A DNA stretch of 64,000 nt, taken from Photobacterium salinisoli. GTDB lineage: Bacteria > Pseudomonadota > Gammaproteobacteria > Enterobacterales > Vibrionaceae. Below the pieces are notes generated by a model. The model made no database searches. It was not told the origin of the DNA and saw nothing but the letters and a program-made list of their open reading frames with translations. Shown piece by piece: positions 39,488 to 50,438 of this stretch; positions within the stretch are counted from its first letter, which is position 1, and each line of letters opens with the position of its first letter. A program made the position numbers and the translations under genes. The DNA lies in assembly GCF_003614885.1 (NCBI RefSeq), contig NZ_QZMS01000011.1, forward strand, positions 1 through 64,000. Reading direction: 5' to 3'.

Positions 39488-40684
39488 CTACCCCGGATGC
39501 CCGTCAGCACGAGCCTGAGTGAGTATCGGCCAGAACACAATGCTAAATACCCCAAAGGCCACCGCCCACAATAATGCAGATAGTATGTAAGCGTGTTGCA
39601 CGAGCTGCGGGAAAATAGCTATCAGTAACGTTCTGACTAACACAGCCAGAAGCAAAATAACAAAAGCTGCCAGAATCAGCTTCCCTGTCTGCAATGCCCT
39701 TCCTGTATGCCCTAGTGAGACCCTGACAATCATCGCCAGTATCATGCCTCCTATGCCCCCGACTGTTATGACATGCAGTGAAATACTGTAGGGTAATTGC
39801 TGAGGATAAACCTGACTGACACCTAACAGGAATACGCCCAAAACAGTAAAGTAATAGGCGAAATGAAGCATCCACAACAATGGGATACCAAAAGTTCTGC
39901 CTGTTCGCCAACGTACCAGACGCGGAGTTTGCGCTAATGCCGCAAACATACACAAGCCACCAAACCACATTGAAGGCAACTCTGGGGAAATCAGCAATAA
40001 TGACAGGAATACAGCCCACATAGGCCACAGAGCTAAATGTTCACGCCAAAGTACACGTGTGATAGGGTCGGTTTGTGTGCCTCGCGCCGTAAAAAATGGG
40101 ATAACACGGCCTCCCATGACAGTCATCAGCACAGCAATTAACAAGGTAGTTTGCAATGCCACAGTGGTCAGCGGAACATCAGTCCAACCCAATACCGCTC
40201 CATGCATACGAGCGTTTAGAAGCAACAACAAACACAGCACTGGCAGAAAAAGTACATTCCGCCACTGGCGAAGCCGAACTATTGGTATCGCGAGGAAAAG
40301 AAGTGCCATAGCCAGCCAGAGCAGGTCAAGTATCATCCAGACAACATTGGGAACCATAACAAGCAACGACACTCTCGCAATCAACCATATTGCAAACACC
40401 AGCCCCAGCTTCCAGCCGCTGATACCAGGAAGACCTGTCCAGTTTTGTACTGCTGTCAGCAGAAATCCAACTATCACCGCACCGGTAAATCCAAAAAGCA
40501 TTTCATGGCTGTGCCACCACACTGGATTGCCGTACATAGGGAACAGTATAAAACCAGACCAAAAACCCGCCCAGATTACCATTGTGATAACGGAGAACAG
40601 ACTGGCAGTCAGGAAAAAGGGCCGAAACGCCAAACGTAAAAAAGGGGGGATCTTCAGTGCGGAAGCTTTATCTACAATTTGCAT
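39488..40684 (-). CDS. nnrS: NnrS family heme/copper membrane protein
   Basis: 398 residues from the ATG at 40684; about 12 spans. N-terminal PPFLRLAFRPFFLTASLFS, PVWWHSHEMLFGFTGAVIVGF and the HxxGGxxG-like HVITVGGIGGMILAMI are family signatures. Known NnrS proteins protect against nitric-oxide stress during denitrification or in iron limitation. It follows vxrC in the same direction with a 161-base gap. Confidence 0.85.
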   Translation of the reverse strand: MQIVDKASALKIPPFLRLAFRPFFLTASLFSVITMVIWAGFWSGFILFPMYGNPVWWHSHEMLFGFTGAVIVGFLLTAVQNWTGLPGISGWKLGLVFAIWLIARVSLLVMVPNVVWMILDLLWLAMALLFLAIPIVRLRQWRNVLFLPVLCLLLLLNARMHGAVLGWTDVPLTTVALQTTLLIAVLMTVMGGRVIPFFTARGTQTDPITRVLWREHLALWPMWAVFLSLLLISPELPSMWFGGLCMFAALAQTPRLVRWRTGRTFGIPLLWMLHFAYYFTVLGVFLLGVSQVYPQQLPYSISLHVITVGGIGGMILAMIVRVSLGHTGRALQTGKLILAAFVILLLAVLVRTLLIAIFPQLVQHAYILSALLWAVAFGVFSIVFWPILTQARADGHPG

Positions 40685-40845
40685 GTGCTTTTCACTACTT
40701 ACAGTAAAAAAGACATCATAGACAAATATGACAGAGGCAGGTTGATATAAAACAATAAACCAAGACACTGTGGCCTTGGTTTCAGGTGGTCAAACCTGCG
40801 CTATCGTTTCAGGTTACGCAACAGACTATTACTCGGTATAGACTG

Positions 40846-41709
40846 TTAAAAATCAGGATAATCAACCGGCCGTGTTATTCTTTGAATATCCAAAATAGAG
40901 ATGTCCCCCTGCCAGCGGCTTTCAACCAGTCCGACACTCAACCAGTAACGGCCATCAGGCACATCAATCGCCGGCAAACTTGTCGGTAATTTTCCATCGA
41001 CATCCTGAGTCCAGATAGGGCTCCAGCTTGTGTCGTTCAAATCAAACAAATTCATCGACAATACAGGCGACGGGCACGTTGAATTGGGTATCACTTCGCG
41101 CTCAATACGCCAGTTTTTACTGTCTTTCCAGCCAATTTTCTGTTTCGGATCCGGCTTGGTCAGTATTATCCAGGAATTCCAGCTGCGCTCGCTACCTGCC
41201 GTTATTTTCAACTGATAAAGACCTGCAGCTAAGGGCTCATCTAAACGACGGGATTCAGAGACAAACTGACCATTCTCAGAAATAGAAGCCGCAGGCATAC
41301 TGAATTGCGTGTCTGGCCAGCGGGAAAACGTTATATCAAGCTGTTTAGCCTGAGTAATTCCCGTAACAGACAACCTCAGTAATACCTGGTTCAGGTTCTG
41401 GATCACCTCACGTCGAACAGCTACTTTAGACAGCCACTCAGGAAGACTTCGTTGTTTCAGACTGAAACCGCAATCTTCTGTGATGGCAAGCTCCAATAAA
41501 TCGTTCAGATTAGCCTGCTGCTCCTCAGAAGGAAGCTGCTGCCAGGCCTGAACCATAGTCTCGAAACTGGCAGCCGTGTTCCCTTCCAGTAACCGCTGGT
41601 GCGCGACAGTATAGAGATCCTTACCCACAAACCATTTAGCCGATGCCTGAGGGATCATGAACAGACATGTCACGATCCCAAAGACAGGTGTTACCCACAG
41701 CGATTTCAT
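40846..41709 (-). CDS. vxrC: VxrC-like DUF2861 periplasmic protein
   Basis: 287 residues. Signal peptide ending at about 24 (FMIPQASA), then an extracytoplasmic domain with a helical N-terminal half and a beta-rich C-terminal half; two Cys (EDCGFSL, NSTCPSP). DUF2861 is the third gene of the vibrio vxr operon. Start overlaps vxrB by 4 bases. Role in signalling not well known. Confidence 0.8.
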   Translation of the reverse strand: MKSLWVTPVFGIVTCLFMIPQASAKWFVGKDLYTVAHQRLLEGNTAASFETMVQAWQQLPSEEQQANLNDLLELAITEDCGFSLKQRSLPEWLSKVAVRREVIQNLNQVLLRLSVTGITQAKQLDITFSRWPDTQFSMPAASISENGQFVSESRRLDEPLAAGLYQLKITAGSERSWNSWIILTKPDPKQKIGWKDSKNWRIEREVIPNSTCPSPVLSMNLFDLNDTSWSPIWTQDVDGKLPTSLPAIDVPDGRYWLSVGLVESRWQGDISILDIQRITRPVDYPDF

Positions 41710-42374
41710 TCTTGCGGTGCTTTCATCCGATAGCCAACACCGCGCAGCGTTTCTATCTCAATACCAGGCAGTTTCTGACGTAACTGCAGGATATGAGTAT
41801 CGACAGTACGTGTTGTTGGATAATGGTTATACCCCCACACCTGATCGAGCAACTCGTCGCGGGTAAACACCCTGCCTGAATGTTTAGCAAGGAAAACAAG
41901 CAGTTCAAATTCGGTGCGAGTGAGGGTGACAGAGTCCCCTTTTTGCTTCACTTCACGGCTTTCCAGGTTGATCAGTGTTTCACCAATCGAAATAAGGTTA
42001 GCATTTTGCGATTCAGACTCACCATTTCTCAAGTGTACACGGATACGGGCCAGCAGTTCTTCTTCGGCAAAAGGTTTCGTCAGGTAATCTTTGGCGCCTG
42101 AGTCCAGCCCGATGACTTTATCATTCACGGACACCATTGCTGTAAGCAGAATAACTGGAACCGATTTCAGCTTTAACCAACCGTCAAGGTAAGTCAGCGA
42201 GTCTCCTTCGGGTAGTTGGCGGTCAAGAACAACCAGATCGGCTTGCGCCCACAAAGGTTCAACATTGGTTGCACAGTCAGCATACAGGCACTCATAGCCT
42301 GCTTCTTTCAAACATTCGAGCAAACCATCAGCAAGGTTGCGGTCATCTTCAACCAGTAGCAGAGTTTGATTCAC
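41706..42374 (-). CDS. vxrB: VxrB-like response regulator
   Basis: 222 residues. Receiver domain with phosphoacceptor Asp51 (LVVLDRQLPEG) and Lys in TKPFAEEELLAR; C-terminal OmpR-type winged helix (TRTEFELLVFLAKHSGRVFT, YPTTRTVDTHILQLRQK). In V. cholerae VxrB (WigR) controls cell wall synthesis, type VI secretion and biofilm genes. Overlaps vxrA by 26 bases. Confidence 0.9.
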   Translation of the reverse strand: MNQTLLLVEDDRNLADGLLECLKEAGYECLYADCATNVEPLWAQADLVVLDRQLPEGDSLTYLDGWLKLKSVPVILLTAMVSVNDKVIGLDSGAKDYLTKPFAEEELLARIRVHLRNGESESQNANLISIGETLINLESREVKQKGDSVTLTRTEFELLVFLAKHSGRVFTRDELLDQVWGYNHYPTTRTVDTHILQLRQKLPGIEIETLRGVGYRMKAPQE

Positions 42375-43806
42375 ACGGTATCTCCAAAATAAAAGTGGTT
42401 GGCGGACCTATTAATTTCATCCGCCCACCCATTCGACGGATCATCGATTCAACGATTGTCAGTCCCAACCCTAAACCTTTTTCACTCACAAAGGGTTTTC
42501 TCAGTCGGGCCCAATCCTTACTACCTAAACTTCCCTGGTCTTTAACTATGACAATCAATTTTCCATCTTTGAACGATGATGTTAATTCAATCGGGGCTTG
42601 GCCATATTTGTGAGCATTGGACAGCAAGTTATCAATACAGGTTCCAAGCCAGTACATATTGACCTTGACGCCACGGTCCTCAGGAAGTGACAATGTCACA
42701 TCATATGGTTCTGCAATAAATTCAATCCATTCATTAAAAGACTCCAGATTCTGAACACTCAATTCTTGATGATTCGCCTGCAGGTAATCCTTACTGGCCT
42801 CGGCCAACTGCCTTAATCGGCGTGAATCTTCGGTCAATCGTCTGAACTCATCATATAGGGTTTCAGGCAAAGCATCAAAGTGACGACGAAAACCTTCCAC
42901 CGTCATGCTCAAACTTGCGATAGGTGTGCGAAGCTCGTGAGTCAGGATTTGCAGGACCAGCATTCTTTCCTGCATAGCACGTCGGCGAATACGCCAGCGA
43001 TACATCACCCAGCCCATAAGCAAGCCGATATTGACAACCAGCAACCCTGCAAGCAAATATGTCGTCAGGTACGACTTATCTTCTTCCTGCCAGCAAATGT
43101 TGCCACTTTTGACTAAGCAGAAGTCAGTGGCAACCAAACGCGTAAAGTGCAGATCATGCTTTGCCAGTGCCTGGGACCATGTAGGCTGATCATAGACATG
43201 GTATTCATTCCCATTGCGGATCCAAAGCTCACCATTGGAGATGAAAGCTTCCGCACCGGCAATAAACACACGGATTTCTTCACTGCTCATCCGCTGTAAT
43301 CGTCCCAGCACAGTGCCTGTCGCTGCTAGATCACGTTCCTGAATGTGTAAGTAGCTTTCCAGTTCTTTTTTACGGTTTGGAAACTTTTCCAGGTAACGCG
43401 CAGCATAACTCCCACCGCCTGGATGAACATAGCCAGAACGTACAAACCAGCCTCTTGGTAACACAACGCTGTTACACATCGCGCGAGTAAAAACGACAGG
43501 ATGTGTTACCAAAGGGCTGACGGGCCAAGGGCCCTTACAGGTTTCCGAATTTTGATAAAGGTGTCGCAACGCCGATAGCGGGTACTTTGCTGATTGCGGC
43601 AACAAACTAGATGGCAACAGCAAGGGTGTCGGGTAACGACTTTGTAACTGACGAAAATCGTATGTAGCCAGAGGTTTACTGGAAAGCAATTCAGCACGAG
43701 CCGCTGACATACGATCAGGCAAACTTTCCGTCTCCGCTTTGAGGGAGCCTGTAAACAGAATAGAAATTATTAGCACATACTTTTTCATAGCGCGGAAGTT
43801 TAACAT
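42349..43806 (-). CDS. vxrA: VxrA-like sensor histidine kinase
   Basis: 485 residues. Signal/anchor at the N-terminus, large periplasmic sensor (DUF3404-type, about 25-245, with several Cys), span at about 247-270, HisKA with His290 (LTHELRTP), and ATPase domain with N-box NLLSNAHKYG and a GLGLGLTIVESMIRR G-box. Partner of VxrB. In V. cholerae VxrA/WigK senses cell-wall damage or mechanical stress. A start at 43788 is possible. Confidence 0.9.
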   Translation of the reverse strand: MLNFRAMKKYVLIISILFTGSLKAETESLPDRMSAARAELLSSKPLATYDFRQLQSRYPTPLLLPSSLLPQSAKYPLSALRHLYQNSETCKGPWPVSPLVTHPVVFTRAMCNSVVLPRGWFVRSGYVHPGGGSYAARYLEKFPNRKKELESYLHIQERDLAATGTVLGRLQRMSSEEIRVFIAGAEAFISNGELWIRNGNEYHVYDQPTWSQALAKHDLHFTRLVATDFCLVKSGNICWQEEDKSYLTTYLLAGLLVVNIGLLMGWVMYRWRIRRRAMQERMLVLQILTHELRTPIASLSMTVEGFRRHFDALPETLYDEFRRLTEDSRRLRQLAEASKDYLQANHQELSVQNLESFNEWIEFIAEPYDVTLSLPEDRGVKVNMYWLGTCIDNLLSNAHKYGQAPIELTSSFKDGKLIVIVKDQGSLGSKDWARLRKPFVSEKGLGLGLTIVESMIRRMGGRMKLIGPPTTFILEIPCESNSATG

Positions 43807-43959
43807 TCACCGGTTCAGTATTGTCAGAAAATTGTCATTAGATCAGATAACTATAAAGGGATTCCGCATTCTCGCCATCCTCACGGAGCAATCAGCCCCC
43901 AGATTACAGGCTATTCATTCGCTTTTCTGTTGAAGCTTTCGCATCAGACACCAAAAAAG

Positions 43960-43990
43960 AAAAACGCCGCTCAATACTTTAAGCGGCGTT
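43960..43990 (-). terminator. Terminator of pntAB (leftward)
   Basis: AACGCCGCT (43963-43971) and AGCGGCGTT (43982-43990); T-rich on the minus strand. Confidence 0.8.
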
Positions 43991-44012
43991 AGTGAGTCGT
44001 TTACTGAGTTAC

Positions 44013-45392
44013 TTACAGAAAGCGGGCAATGTTCTCAACACTCTCTTTGGCGTCACCAAACAGCATCTGAGTGTTTTCTTTGAAGAACAATGGGTTTTGA
44101 ACACCTGCATAACCGGTATTCATTGAACGCTTGAATACGATAACGTGTTTCGCGTTCCACACTTCCAGAACTGGCATACCGGCGATCGGGCTACCAGGGT
44201 CTTCCATTGCTGCCGGGTTAACCGTATCGTTAGCACCGATCACCAGCACAACGTCTGTCTCTGAGAAGTCTTCATTGATTTCGTCCATTTCCAGGACAAT
44301 ATCGTAAGGGACTCTCGCTTCAGCCAGCAGCACATTCATGTGGCCAGGCAAACGACCTGCAACCGGATGAATACCAAATCTGACTTCCACTCCTTTTGCC
44401 CGTAGTTTCTCTGTAATTTCATGGACCGGATATTGCGCTTGCGCAACTGCCATACCGTATCCTGGTGTGATGATCACTGAACGAGCATCTTTCAGCATTT
44501 CTGCAACTTCTTCCGCAGAGGATTCGTGGTACTCGCCCACTTCTTCATCACCGGTAGAAACAGAGCCATCTGTACCAAAACCACCTGCAATAACACTGAC
44601 AAATGAACGATTCATTGCCTTACACATGATATAAGACAGTATCGCACCTGAAGAGCCGACCAAAGCACCCGTCACAATGAGCAGATCATTTGCCAGCATA
44701 AAGCCAGCCGCCGCTGCTGCCCATCCTGAATAGGAGTTCAGCATTGACACGACAACCGGCATATCTGCACCACCTATCGATGCGACCAAATGATAACCGA
44801 ATGCTAAAGCGATAATTGTCACAACAATGAGTGGGAATATCGATGGATCCGGGTCAACAAACACTGTCAGTAAAACAAGAGAAACCACAACAGCCAGCAA
44901 GTTCAGTTTATGACGATGAGGCAACATCAAAGGCTTGGATGACATTGTGCCGCGAAGTTTGCCAAAAGCCACCACTGAACCTGTAAAGGTCACTGCACCG
45001 ATGAACACACCGATGAAAATTTCAACCAAATGAATGGTTAACATCGCACCAGTCAGTGGTTCACCATGGTCAAGGAATGTATTGAAACCAACCAGTACAG
45101 CAGCCATACCCACAAAACTGTGAAGAATAGCAACCAGCTCTGGCATCTGTGTCATTTCAACTTTCTTGGCATAGTGGATACCAATGGCACCACCCACAAT
45201 CATGGCCAGAATAATCCAGCCAGTACCTGCTGATTCGGGGCCAAAAATAGTGGCAATCAATGCTATGGCCATCCCTGCCATGCCAAAGTAATTACCTGAC
45301 TTTGCGGATTCCTGTTTAGAGAGTCCTGCCAGCGACATTATAAAAAGGACAGCAGCAATAATGTAGGCCGCTTGAACAATTCCTGCAGACAT
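44013..45392 (-). CDS. pntB: NAD(P) transhydrogenase beta subunit
   Basis: 459 residues from the ATG at 45392 (GGGAG upstream). N-terminal part with nine or so spans, C-terminal NADP-binding domain III with [40 protein letters not shown] and [12 protein letters not shown], all standard. Couples proton import to NADPH formation in the inner membrane with PntA. Confidence 0.97.
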   Translation of the reverse strand: MSAGIVQAAYIIAAVLFIMSLAGLSKQESAKSGNYFGMAGMAIALIATIFGPESAGTGWIILAMIVGGAIGIHYAKKVEMTQMPELVAILHSFVGMAAVLVGFNTFLDHGEPLTGAMLTIHLVEIFIGVFIGAVTFTGSVVAFGKLRGTMSSKPLMLPHRHKLNLLAVVVSLVLLTVFVDPDPSIFPLIVVTIIALAFGYHLVASIGGADMPVVVSMLNSYSGWAAAAAGFMLANDLLIVTGALVGSSGAILSYIMCKAMNRSFVSVIAGGFGTDGSVSTGDEEVGEYHESSAEEVAEMLKDARSVIITPGYGMAVAQAQYPVHEITEKLRAKGVEVRFGIHPVAGRLPGHMNVLLAEARVPYDIVLEMDEINEDFSETDVVLVIGANDTVNPAAMEDPGSPIAGMPVLEVWNAKHVIVFKRSMNTGYAGVQNPLFFKENTQMLFGDAKESVENIARFL

Positions 45393-45406
45393 TGATAACA
45401 ACTCCC

Positions 45407-46945
45407 TTACTTATCTTTACGGAACATTTCAAGCATCCGCTTAGTGACAGTAAAGCCACCAAAAATATTGATACTTGCGATCAAAACAGCAATAAAGGCA
45501 AAGAAGGACACGACGCCAACTCCCTGACCAATCTGCAATAAGGCACCGACAATAATGATACCGGAGATAGCATTGGTCACTGACATCAGTGGTGTGTGCA
45601 ATGCATGCGTCACGTTCCATACGACGTAGTAACCCACCACGCAGGCCAGAACAAAAACCGTAAAGTGAGAAAGGAATTCAGCAGGTGCATAGTTAGCGAC
45701 CCAGCCAAACAATAACGCCCCCGCAGCCATCAAACCATACTTTCTGGCTGGCGCCATTGGCGCTTTTTCTGCTTTGGTGACAGGCGCCGCGACCGCTTTT
45801 TCTTGCTGAGGAGCTGCAGATACTTTAATGGGTGGTGCCGGCCAGGTGAGTTCACCTTCTTTCACCACGGTTAAACCGCGCAGCACTTCATCATCAAAGT
45901 TGATATTGATATTGCCGTCTTTTTCTTTGCATAACAGCTTCATCAAATTAACCAGGTTAGTCGCGTAGAGCTGGGATGACTGGTTGGGCAGACGGCTGAC
46001 CATATCGGTATAACCGATAATTTTTACGCCGTTAGGCGTAGTGATAACTTTATCGGCTTCCGTATAAGCACAGTTACCTCCATTGGCAGCTGCAAGGTCA
46101 ACGATAACGCTACCGGGTTTCATGGAATCAACCATTTCCTGCGTAATCAGACGAGGTGCCGGGCGACCGGGAATCAACGCGGTAGTGATAATAATGTCAA
46201 CGTCTTTCGCCTGCTCAGCGTACAATCGCTCGGCGGCCTTGTTAAATTCATCTGACATTTCTTTCGCGTAGCCATCACCTGTGCTGGTATCTTCTTTGAA
46301 ATCGACTTCAAGGAATTCAGCACCCATAGACTGCACTTGCTCTTTGACTTCAGGGCGTACATCGAAGGCGCGCACAATGGCACCCAGGCTGCCCGCAGCA
46401 CCGATAGCGGCTAGTCCGGCAACCCCTGCACCGGCAACCAGCACTTTTGCTGGCGGTACTTTACCTGCTGCAGTGATCTGCCCGGTAAAGAAACGTCCAA
46501 ACTCGTGGGCAGCTTCAACGACGGCACGATAACCGGCAATGTTTGCCATTGAGCTCAATGCGTCCAGGGCCTGTGCACGTGAAATACGCGGCACTGAATC
46601 CATCGCCATTACATTGATATTTTTACTGGAAAGTTTCTTCAGCAATTCTGGATTTTGCGCCGGCCAGATAAAGCTGACCAGGCTGGCCCCTTCTTTCAGA
46701 AGAGCAATCTCATCATCACTGGGGGCATTTACTTTAAATATCAGATCTGACTGCCACACTTCTTCCGTAGACACGACACTAGCGCCTGCAGCTTCAAAAG
46801 CAGCATCATCAAAACTTGCGTGAATACCAGCGTCATGTTCAACAGCAACACTGAACCCCATTTTTAATAGCTGTTCGACCGTTTTCGGCGTCGCAGCCAC
46901 TCGCGTTTCATTCGCGAGTATTTCTTTAGGCACACCTATCTGCAT
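45407..46945 (-). CDS. pntA: NAD(P) transhydrogenase alpha subunit
   Basis: 512 residues from the ATG at 46945 (AGGGAATAACG upstream). NAD-binding domain I ([38 protein letters not shown]), C-terminal four-span part of domain II with [19 protein letters not shown]. First gene of pntAB; the 14 bases between the genes hold the pntB ribosome site. Confidence 0.97.
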   Translation of the reverse strand: MQIGVPKEILANETRVAATPKTVEQLLKMGFSVAVEHDAGIHASFDDAAFEAAGASVVSTEEVWQSDLIFKVNAPSDDEIALLKEGASLVSFIWPAQNPELLKKLSSKNINVMAMDSVPRISRAQALDALSSMANIAGYRAVVEAAHEFGRFFTGQITAAGKVPPAKVLVAGAGVAGLAAIGAAGSLGAIVRAFDVRPEVKEQVQSMGAEFLEVDFKEDTSTGDGYAKEMSDEFNKAAERLYAEQAKDVDIIITTALIPGRPAPRLITQEMVDSMKPGSVIVDLAAANGGNCAYTEADKVITTPNGVKIIGYTDMVSRLPNQSSQLYATNLVNLMKLLCKEKDGNININFDDEVLRGLTVVKEGELTWPAPPIKVSAAPQQEKAVAAPVTKAEKAPMAPARKYGLMAAGALLFGWVANYAPAEFLSHFTVFVLACVVGYYVVWNVTHALHTPLMSVTNAISGIIIVGALLQIGQGVGVVSFFAFIAVLIASINIFGGFTVTKRMLEMFRKDK

Positions 46946-47327
46946 CGTTATTCCCTGAACAGTAGCAAAAATGTACACATTTAGTATCCAATTCCCAGTA
47001 TCGCAACGGCTGAGTATGGAACCAATACAACACTCTTTACTTGAGATTAAACAACGGATGTTATTGACTTATCAGAAGTTAATGACACCAACAATTTAAG
47101 GGTAAATCCAGGCTCTGTAGTCAATTTCATTCATCAGCCCAACACTGCAAGAGAATGAACTACGCACCCAAGATTACCGTTTTCTCCCAACAACATTCAG
47201 GGTTTCCCACCAGCCATGCAAAAAACAGAATGAGCAATAACCGGGGTCCGGCTCCCTGATAAAAAGTACCGGTCTCTAAACATTCATTTCAGCGCAGCGT
47301 CTTTACTCCTTCAGACAATGCACTCAT
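46946..47327. other. Intergenic region upstream of pntA
   Basis: About 380 bases without a convincing gene; presumably pntAB promoter and the 3' end of the HlyU-family transcript. No strong hairpin with T-run was noticed. Confidence 0.5.
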
Positions 47328-47609
47328 TTACCGGAACATGGCATCGCCAGTCTGATCGATAAACATCTTGGCTTTATTCACCATAAATGTTGTCGCATCC
47401 GCTTTACTTGCCAGTAGATCTGACCGTATGAAAGTGTGTGTTTTAAGCTCACCTTCACATTCTTTGCAAATCCTGCCAGCAATCCGAAACTGCCCGCCTT
47501 CGGAAATAGGCTCAGGGTAAATGAGATACCCTTTATATTCCTCAGGTGTTACTTCAAGCGTTTTCGAATCTGCCGTTTCTCTTCGAAAGAGCTTTGACCA
47601 GAAACCCAC
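47328..47609 (-). CDS. HlyU family transcriptional activator-like protein
   Basis: 93 residues from the GTG at 47609, which has a perfect AAGGAGTGG ribosome site; the frame is open to 47648. Starts GFWSKLFRR, then TPEEYKGYLIYPEPISEGGQ and FRIAGRICKE, FIRSDLLASK, AKMFIDQTGDAMF: the small HlyU/PF10115 family of vibrios (not the ArsR-type HlyU). Called a haemolysin activator by annotation, function poorly known. Confidence 0.8.
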   Translation of the reverse strand: MGFWSKLFRRETADSKTLEVTPEEYKGYLIYPEPISEGGQFRIAGRICKECEGELKTHTFIRSDLLASKADATTFMVNKAKMFIDQTGDAMFR

Positions 47610-47767
47610 GAAACCACTCCTTTCCGATATATTTAATGACACTATCATGCCATATGCCTATGTAAAATAAACCCAAACAGATTAAAAACTGATAATTATG
47701 ATGAAAATGTTCTAACTCAGTGTTACTCACCACGAACTTACACCACTTTCACATAAGAAAAATTAAC

Positions 47768-47800
47768 ACAAAAAAAACGCCGGCTTTCGGCCGGCGTTTA
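47768..47800 (-). terminator. Terminator of the gene at 47823
   Basis: ACGCCGGC (47777-47784) and GCCGGCGT (47790-47797) with a T-run on the minus strand. Confidence 0.85.
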
Positions 47801-47822
47801 TGTTGTCTTGCAAGTAACATGC

Positions 47823-48017
47823 TTATCGAATCAGACCAATGTCTTTCTGCAGATGAACTGGCAGATGAGAAACCTGATAAGTCTTAACGGATACCTGCTG
47901 ACGTGGTAACAAAATATCCAGTGCGTGTGCAATCAATCCTTTGATGTTTAGCGAATAGGCTTTCTTCTCCATGACGTCCTGATTTGTAATGGTGTCGAAA
48001 TGCATTGCCTGTGCCAT
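47823..48017 (-). CDS. Small DUF1127-like protein
   Basis: 64 residues. Hydrophilic N-terminus, then a C-terminal part rich in Leu/His/Gln ending LPVHLQKDIGLIR, which resembles the LxxHLLxDIGL end of DUF1127 proteins. Such small proteins are linked to RNA or phosphate metabolism in other bacteria. Weak match. Confidence 0.55.
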   Translation of the reverse strand: MAQAMHFDTITNQDVMEKKAYSLNIKGLIAHALDILLPRQQVSVKTYQVSHLPVHLQKDIGLIR

Positions 48018-48288
48018 GATTGCCTCAATATTGATAGGTAAGATGTTGTTCTACAGGGCAAATAGTAACCGGTTGATTTTTGAACTAAAAATGACATTTT
48101 TTCCATTAAATCATAAAAAAATCTAATCTGTTAAACAAAAGTTTCAATTTGAATGACTGTAAAAAATATATACGCTGAAGAGATGAATAATCTGTCATGA
48201 AATGGTATCAATAAATGCCTAAATAGCGTGTTACCAGATCAAGCCCGACCATAAATCACAACTAATTAACAATCACACAGGATGTAAG

Positions 48289-49230
48289 ATGTTATCCCTG
48301 CTTGCGAGACACTCATCAGTACTTTTATTACTTGCCGCTTTAATTGGATTTTCCTTTCCAGCGATTTCTACTGCAATCTTCCCTTATTTGCCTTACATTC
48401 TTTTCTTTTTGATGTTATTTACTTTGATTGGGATAAAACAAAACGCTTTAATCAGCCTTTTATTTCAGCCGAAAATCTGGGTTTACGCTTTTTATCATGC
48501 TGCACTTCTGTCAATGCTCTCAACCTTCATTGCCTCTGTTTTGGGTGCTTCATCATCATTGATCCTGGCCATTTCAGCAGTTGCGGCAACCGGTTCATTG
48601 TTTGCCACTCCGGCCATAGCACGCTCAGTCGGACTGGATGTCATGACAGCCATGGCGATGACAATTGCCACCACGCTGCTGATGCCCGTTGTTCTCTGTA
48701 TCAATCTGATTGTTTTCCGGCATGACAGCTTCAGTCTTGATCTGATCACGTATTCCCAGCGACTGGTCATTTTCATTTTTGGCCCTATGCTGCTCTCAGC
48801 ACTGTGTCATCGCTACGTTCCTTCCCACATTATTCAGCGAACACACAGTAAAATTGCGCAAGTGACCATTTTGCTGGTACCGGCGTTTCCCATGGGCTTG
48901 GTGGCGGATTTTCGTGAATTTGTCGATCAGTCATGGCAGCAAGGATTACTCTACTTTGGTTACGGTATTGCAATATGTCTGCTGTTCTTTACCACTGGTT
49001 TTCTTCTGTTTATGCGGAAAAATGTCCAGAATGGTCTCCTTGCGGGCATCACTTCTGCAAACCGGAACGTCTTGCTGACTTATACCGTTGCCGGATCTGC
49101 ATTAGGCCCTGACTATCTCATTCTTGTTGGTGCACTTCAGCTTCCAATCTATGCCATGCCGTTAGTGGTAAAGTGGATGAGCCACTTACTCAATAGCAAG
49201 ACCCCAACACAAACGCCCTCTGTGAGCTGA
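48289..49230 (+). CDS. BASS-family (bile acid:sodium symporter-like) transporter
   Basis: 313 residues, about ten spans. Has paired repeats with ISAVAATGSLFATPAIARS and GITSANRNVLLTYTVAGSA, which resemble the crossover helices of BASS transporters. Substrate unknown. The 270 bases upstream are AT-rich with no gene. Confidence 0.7.
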   Translation: MLSLLARHSSVLLLLAALIGFSFPAISTAIFPYLPYILFFLMLFTLIGIKQNALISLLFQPKIWVYAFYHAALLSMLSTFIASVLGASSSLILAISAVAATGSLFATPAIARSVGLDVMTAMAMTIATTLLMPVVLCINLIVFRHDSFSLDLITYSQRLVIFIFGPMLLSALCHRYVPSHIIQRTHSKIAQVTILLVPAFPMGLVADFREFVDQSWQQGLLYFGYGIAICLLFFTTGFLLFMRKNVQNGLLAGITSANRNVLLTYTVAGSALGPDYLILVGALQLPIYAMPLVVKWMSHLLNSKTPTQTPSVS

Positions 49231-49341
49231 TTCCATGAGCAGAAAACAAGCAATTGTGCGGATTGAACTGATAAATATTGTTTAACGTGATTCCAGTCTT
49301 GCTCTTTGCTCATTGATTTCATTATTATCGGCAGGAATTCT

Positions 49342-49541
49342 CAGGGCGGGGTGAAATTCCCCACCGGCGGTAACTGATCGAGGCAGGCAAGTAAAGCCAA
49401 GCTTGTTTCGACAGAAGCCCGCGAGCGCTTCATCGCAATCACACTCAGTGTGGATGAAGGTCAGCAGATCTGGTGAAACTTCGTGTTCAACTGCATGCAG
49501 CGAGTCCAGAGCCGACGGTTATAGTCCGGATGGAAGAGAAT
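49342..49541 (+). ncRNA. FMN riboswitch (RFN element)
   Basis: Contains the conserved blocks AGGGCGGGGTGAAATTCCCC followed by ACCGGCGGTAA, then AGCCCGCGAGCG, GATCTGGTGAAA, CCAGAGCCGACGGTTATAGT and CCGGATGGAAGAGAA. A terminator-like hairpin (49619-49647) lies before ribB. Binding of FMN should turn ribB off. Confidence 0.95.
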
Positions 49542-49618
49542 CAGCGGATTTGTTTCTTGCTTTTACATTATGTTCAGCGAGCCTTTGGCTTGCCTGTTAA
49601 CACCTACCTGTAAAGCTA

Positions 49619-49647
49619 TTTCAGCCTGGCTGAAACGCTGTTTTTTT
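49619..49647 (+). terminator. Riboswitch-controlled terminator before ribB
   Basis: TTTCAGC (49619-49625) and GCTGAAA (49629-49635), then CGCTG and seven T residues. Position suggests it is the expression platform of the FMN riboswitch. Confidence 0.65.
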
Positions 49648-49693
49648 GCGCCCTGATTCTGGTAACGTTAATGTTAATAATGGAGTAAATACC

Positions 49694-50383
49694 ATGAATC
49701 AGTCTCTGCTTTCCCCTTTTGGTACCGCTTTCGAGCGCGTTGAAACTGGCATCCGCGCTATTCGTGAAGGTCGGGGTGTATTGGTTGTTGATGACGAAGA
49801 TCGTGAAAACGAAGGGGATATCATTTTTGCTGCCGATACGCTCACGACTGAGCAAATGGCGCTGATGATTCGCGAGTGCTCAGGCATTGTCTGCTTGTGC
49901 TTAACCCAGGAGCGAGTAGACCAACTCGAGTTACCCATGATGGTAGACAATAATACCAGCGTAAATCAAACTGGTTTTACGGTAACCATTGAGGCTGCAA
50001 AGGGCGTCACAACAGGCGTTTCTGCCGCTGATCGTGTCACCACAATCAAAGCAGCCATTGCCGATGATGCACAGCCCGGCGATTTGCACAGACCAGGCCA
50101 TGTTTTTCCGCTGAAAGCGAATTCTGAAGGTGTGCTGGGTCGTCGGGGTCACACAGAGGCAACCATAGATCTGATGCGCCTAGCAGGCCGAAAGCCGTAT
50201 GGCGTGCTCTGCGAGCTGACCAACCCCGATGGCACTATGGCCCGTCTGCCTGAAGTGATTGCATTTGGTGAACGTCATGATATGCCCGTTTTGACCATTG
50301 AAGATCTTGCAGCCTACCGATTAGCGCATCTGTCGGCGCAGACAGATGAAGACCATGCGGCTGCCGAAGCCGTATTCGCATAA
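49694..50383 (+). CDS. ribB: 3,4-dihydroxy-2-butanone 4-phosphate synthase
   Basis: 229 residues from the ATG at 49694 (GGAG upstream). Contains [17 protein letters not shown] (Mg2+ and substrate site), [21 protein letters not shown] and [14 protein letters not shown], all conserved. Makes the four-carbon unit of riboflavin from ribulose 5-phosphate. Single-domain (no RibA part). Under the FMN riboswitch. Confidence 0.97.
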   Translation: MNQSLLSPFGTAFERVETGIRAIREGRGVLVVDDEDRENEGDIIFAADTLTTEQMALMIRECSGIVCLCLTQERVDQLELPMMVDNNTSVNQTGFTVTIEAAKGVTTGVSAADRVTTIKAAIADDAQPGDLHRPGHVFPLKANSEGVLGRRGHTEATIDLMRLAGRKPYGVLCELTNPDGTMARLPEVIAFGERHDMPVLTIEDLAAYRLAHLSAQTDEDHAAAEAVFA

Positions 50384-50400
50384 GCATTTCTGAGGCGCTG

Positions 50401-50428
50401 AAGAGGTATTTCGTTGAATACCTCTTTT
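50401..50428 (+). terminator. Terminator of ribB
   Basis: AAGAGGTATT (50401-50410), loop TCGTTG, AATACCTCTT (50417-50426). Confidence 0.85.
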
Positions 50429-50438
50429 ATTCCCGCTC

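Noticed and set aside
40059..40721. 220-codon frame antisense to nnrS
   Set aside because: Shadow of the NnrS reading frame; low-complexity, no family match.
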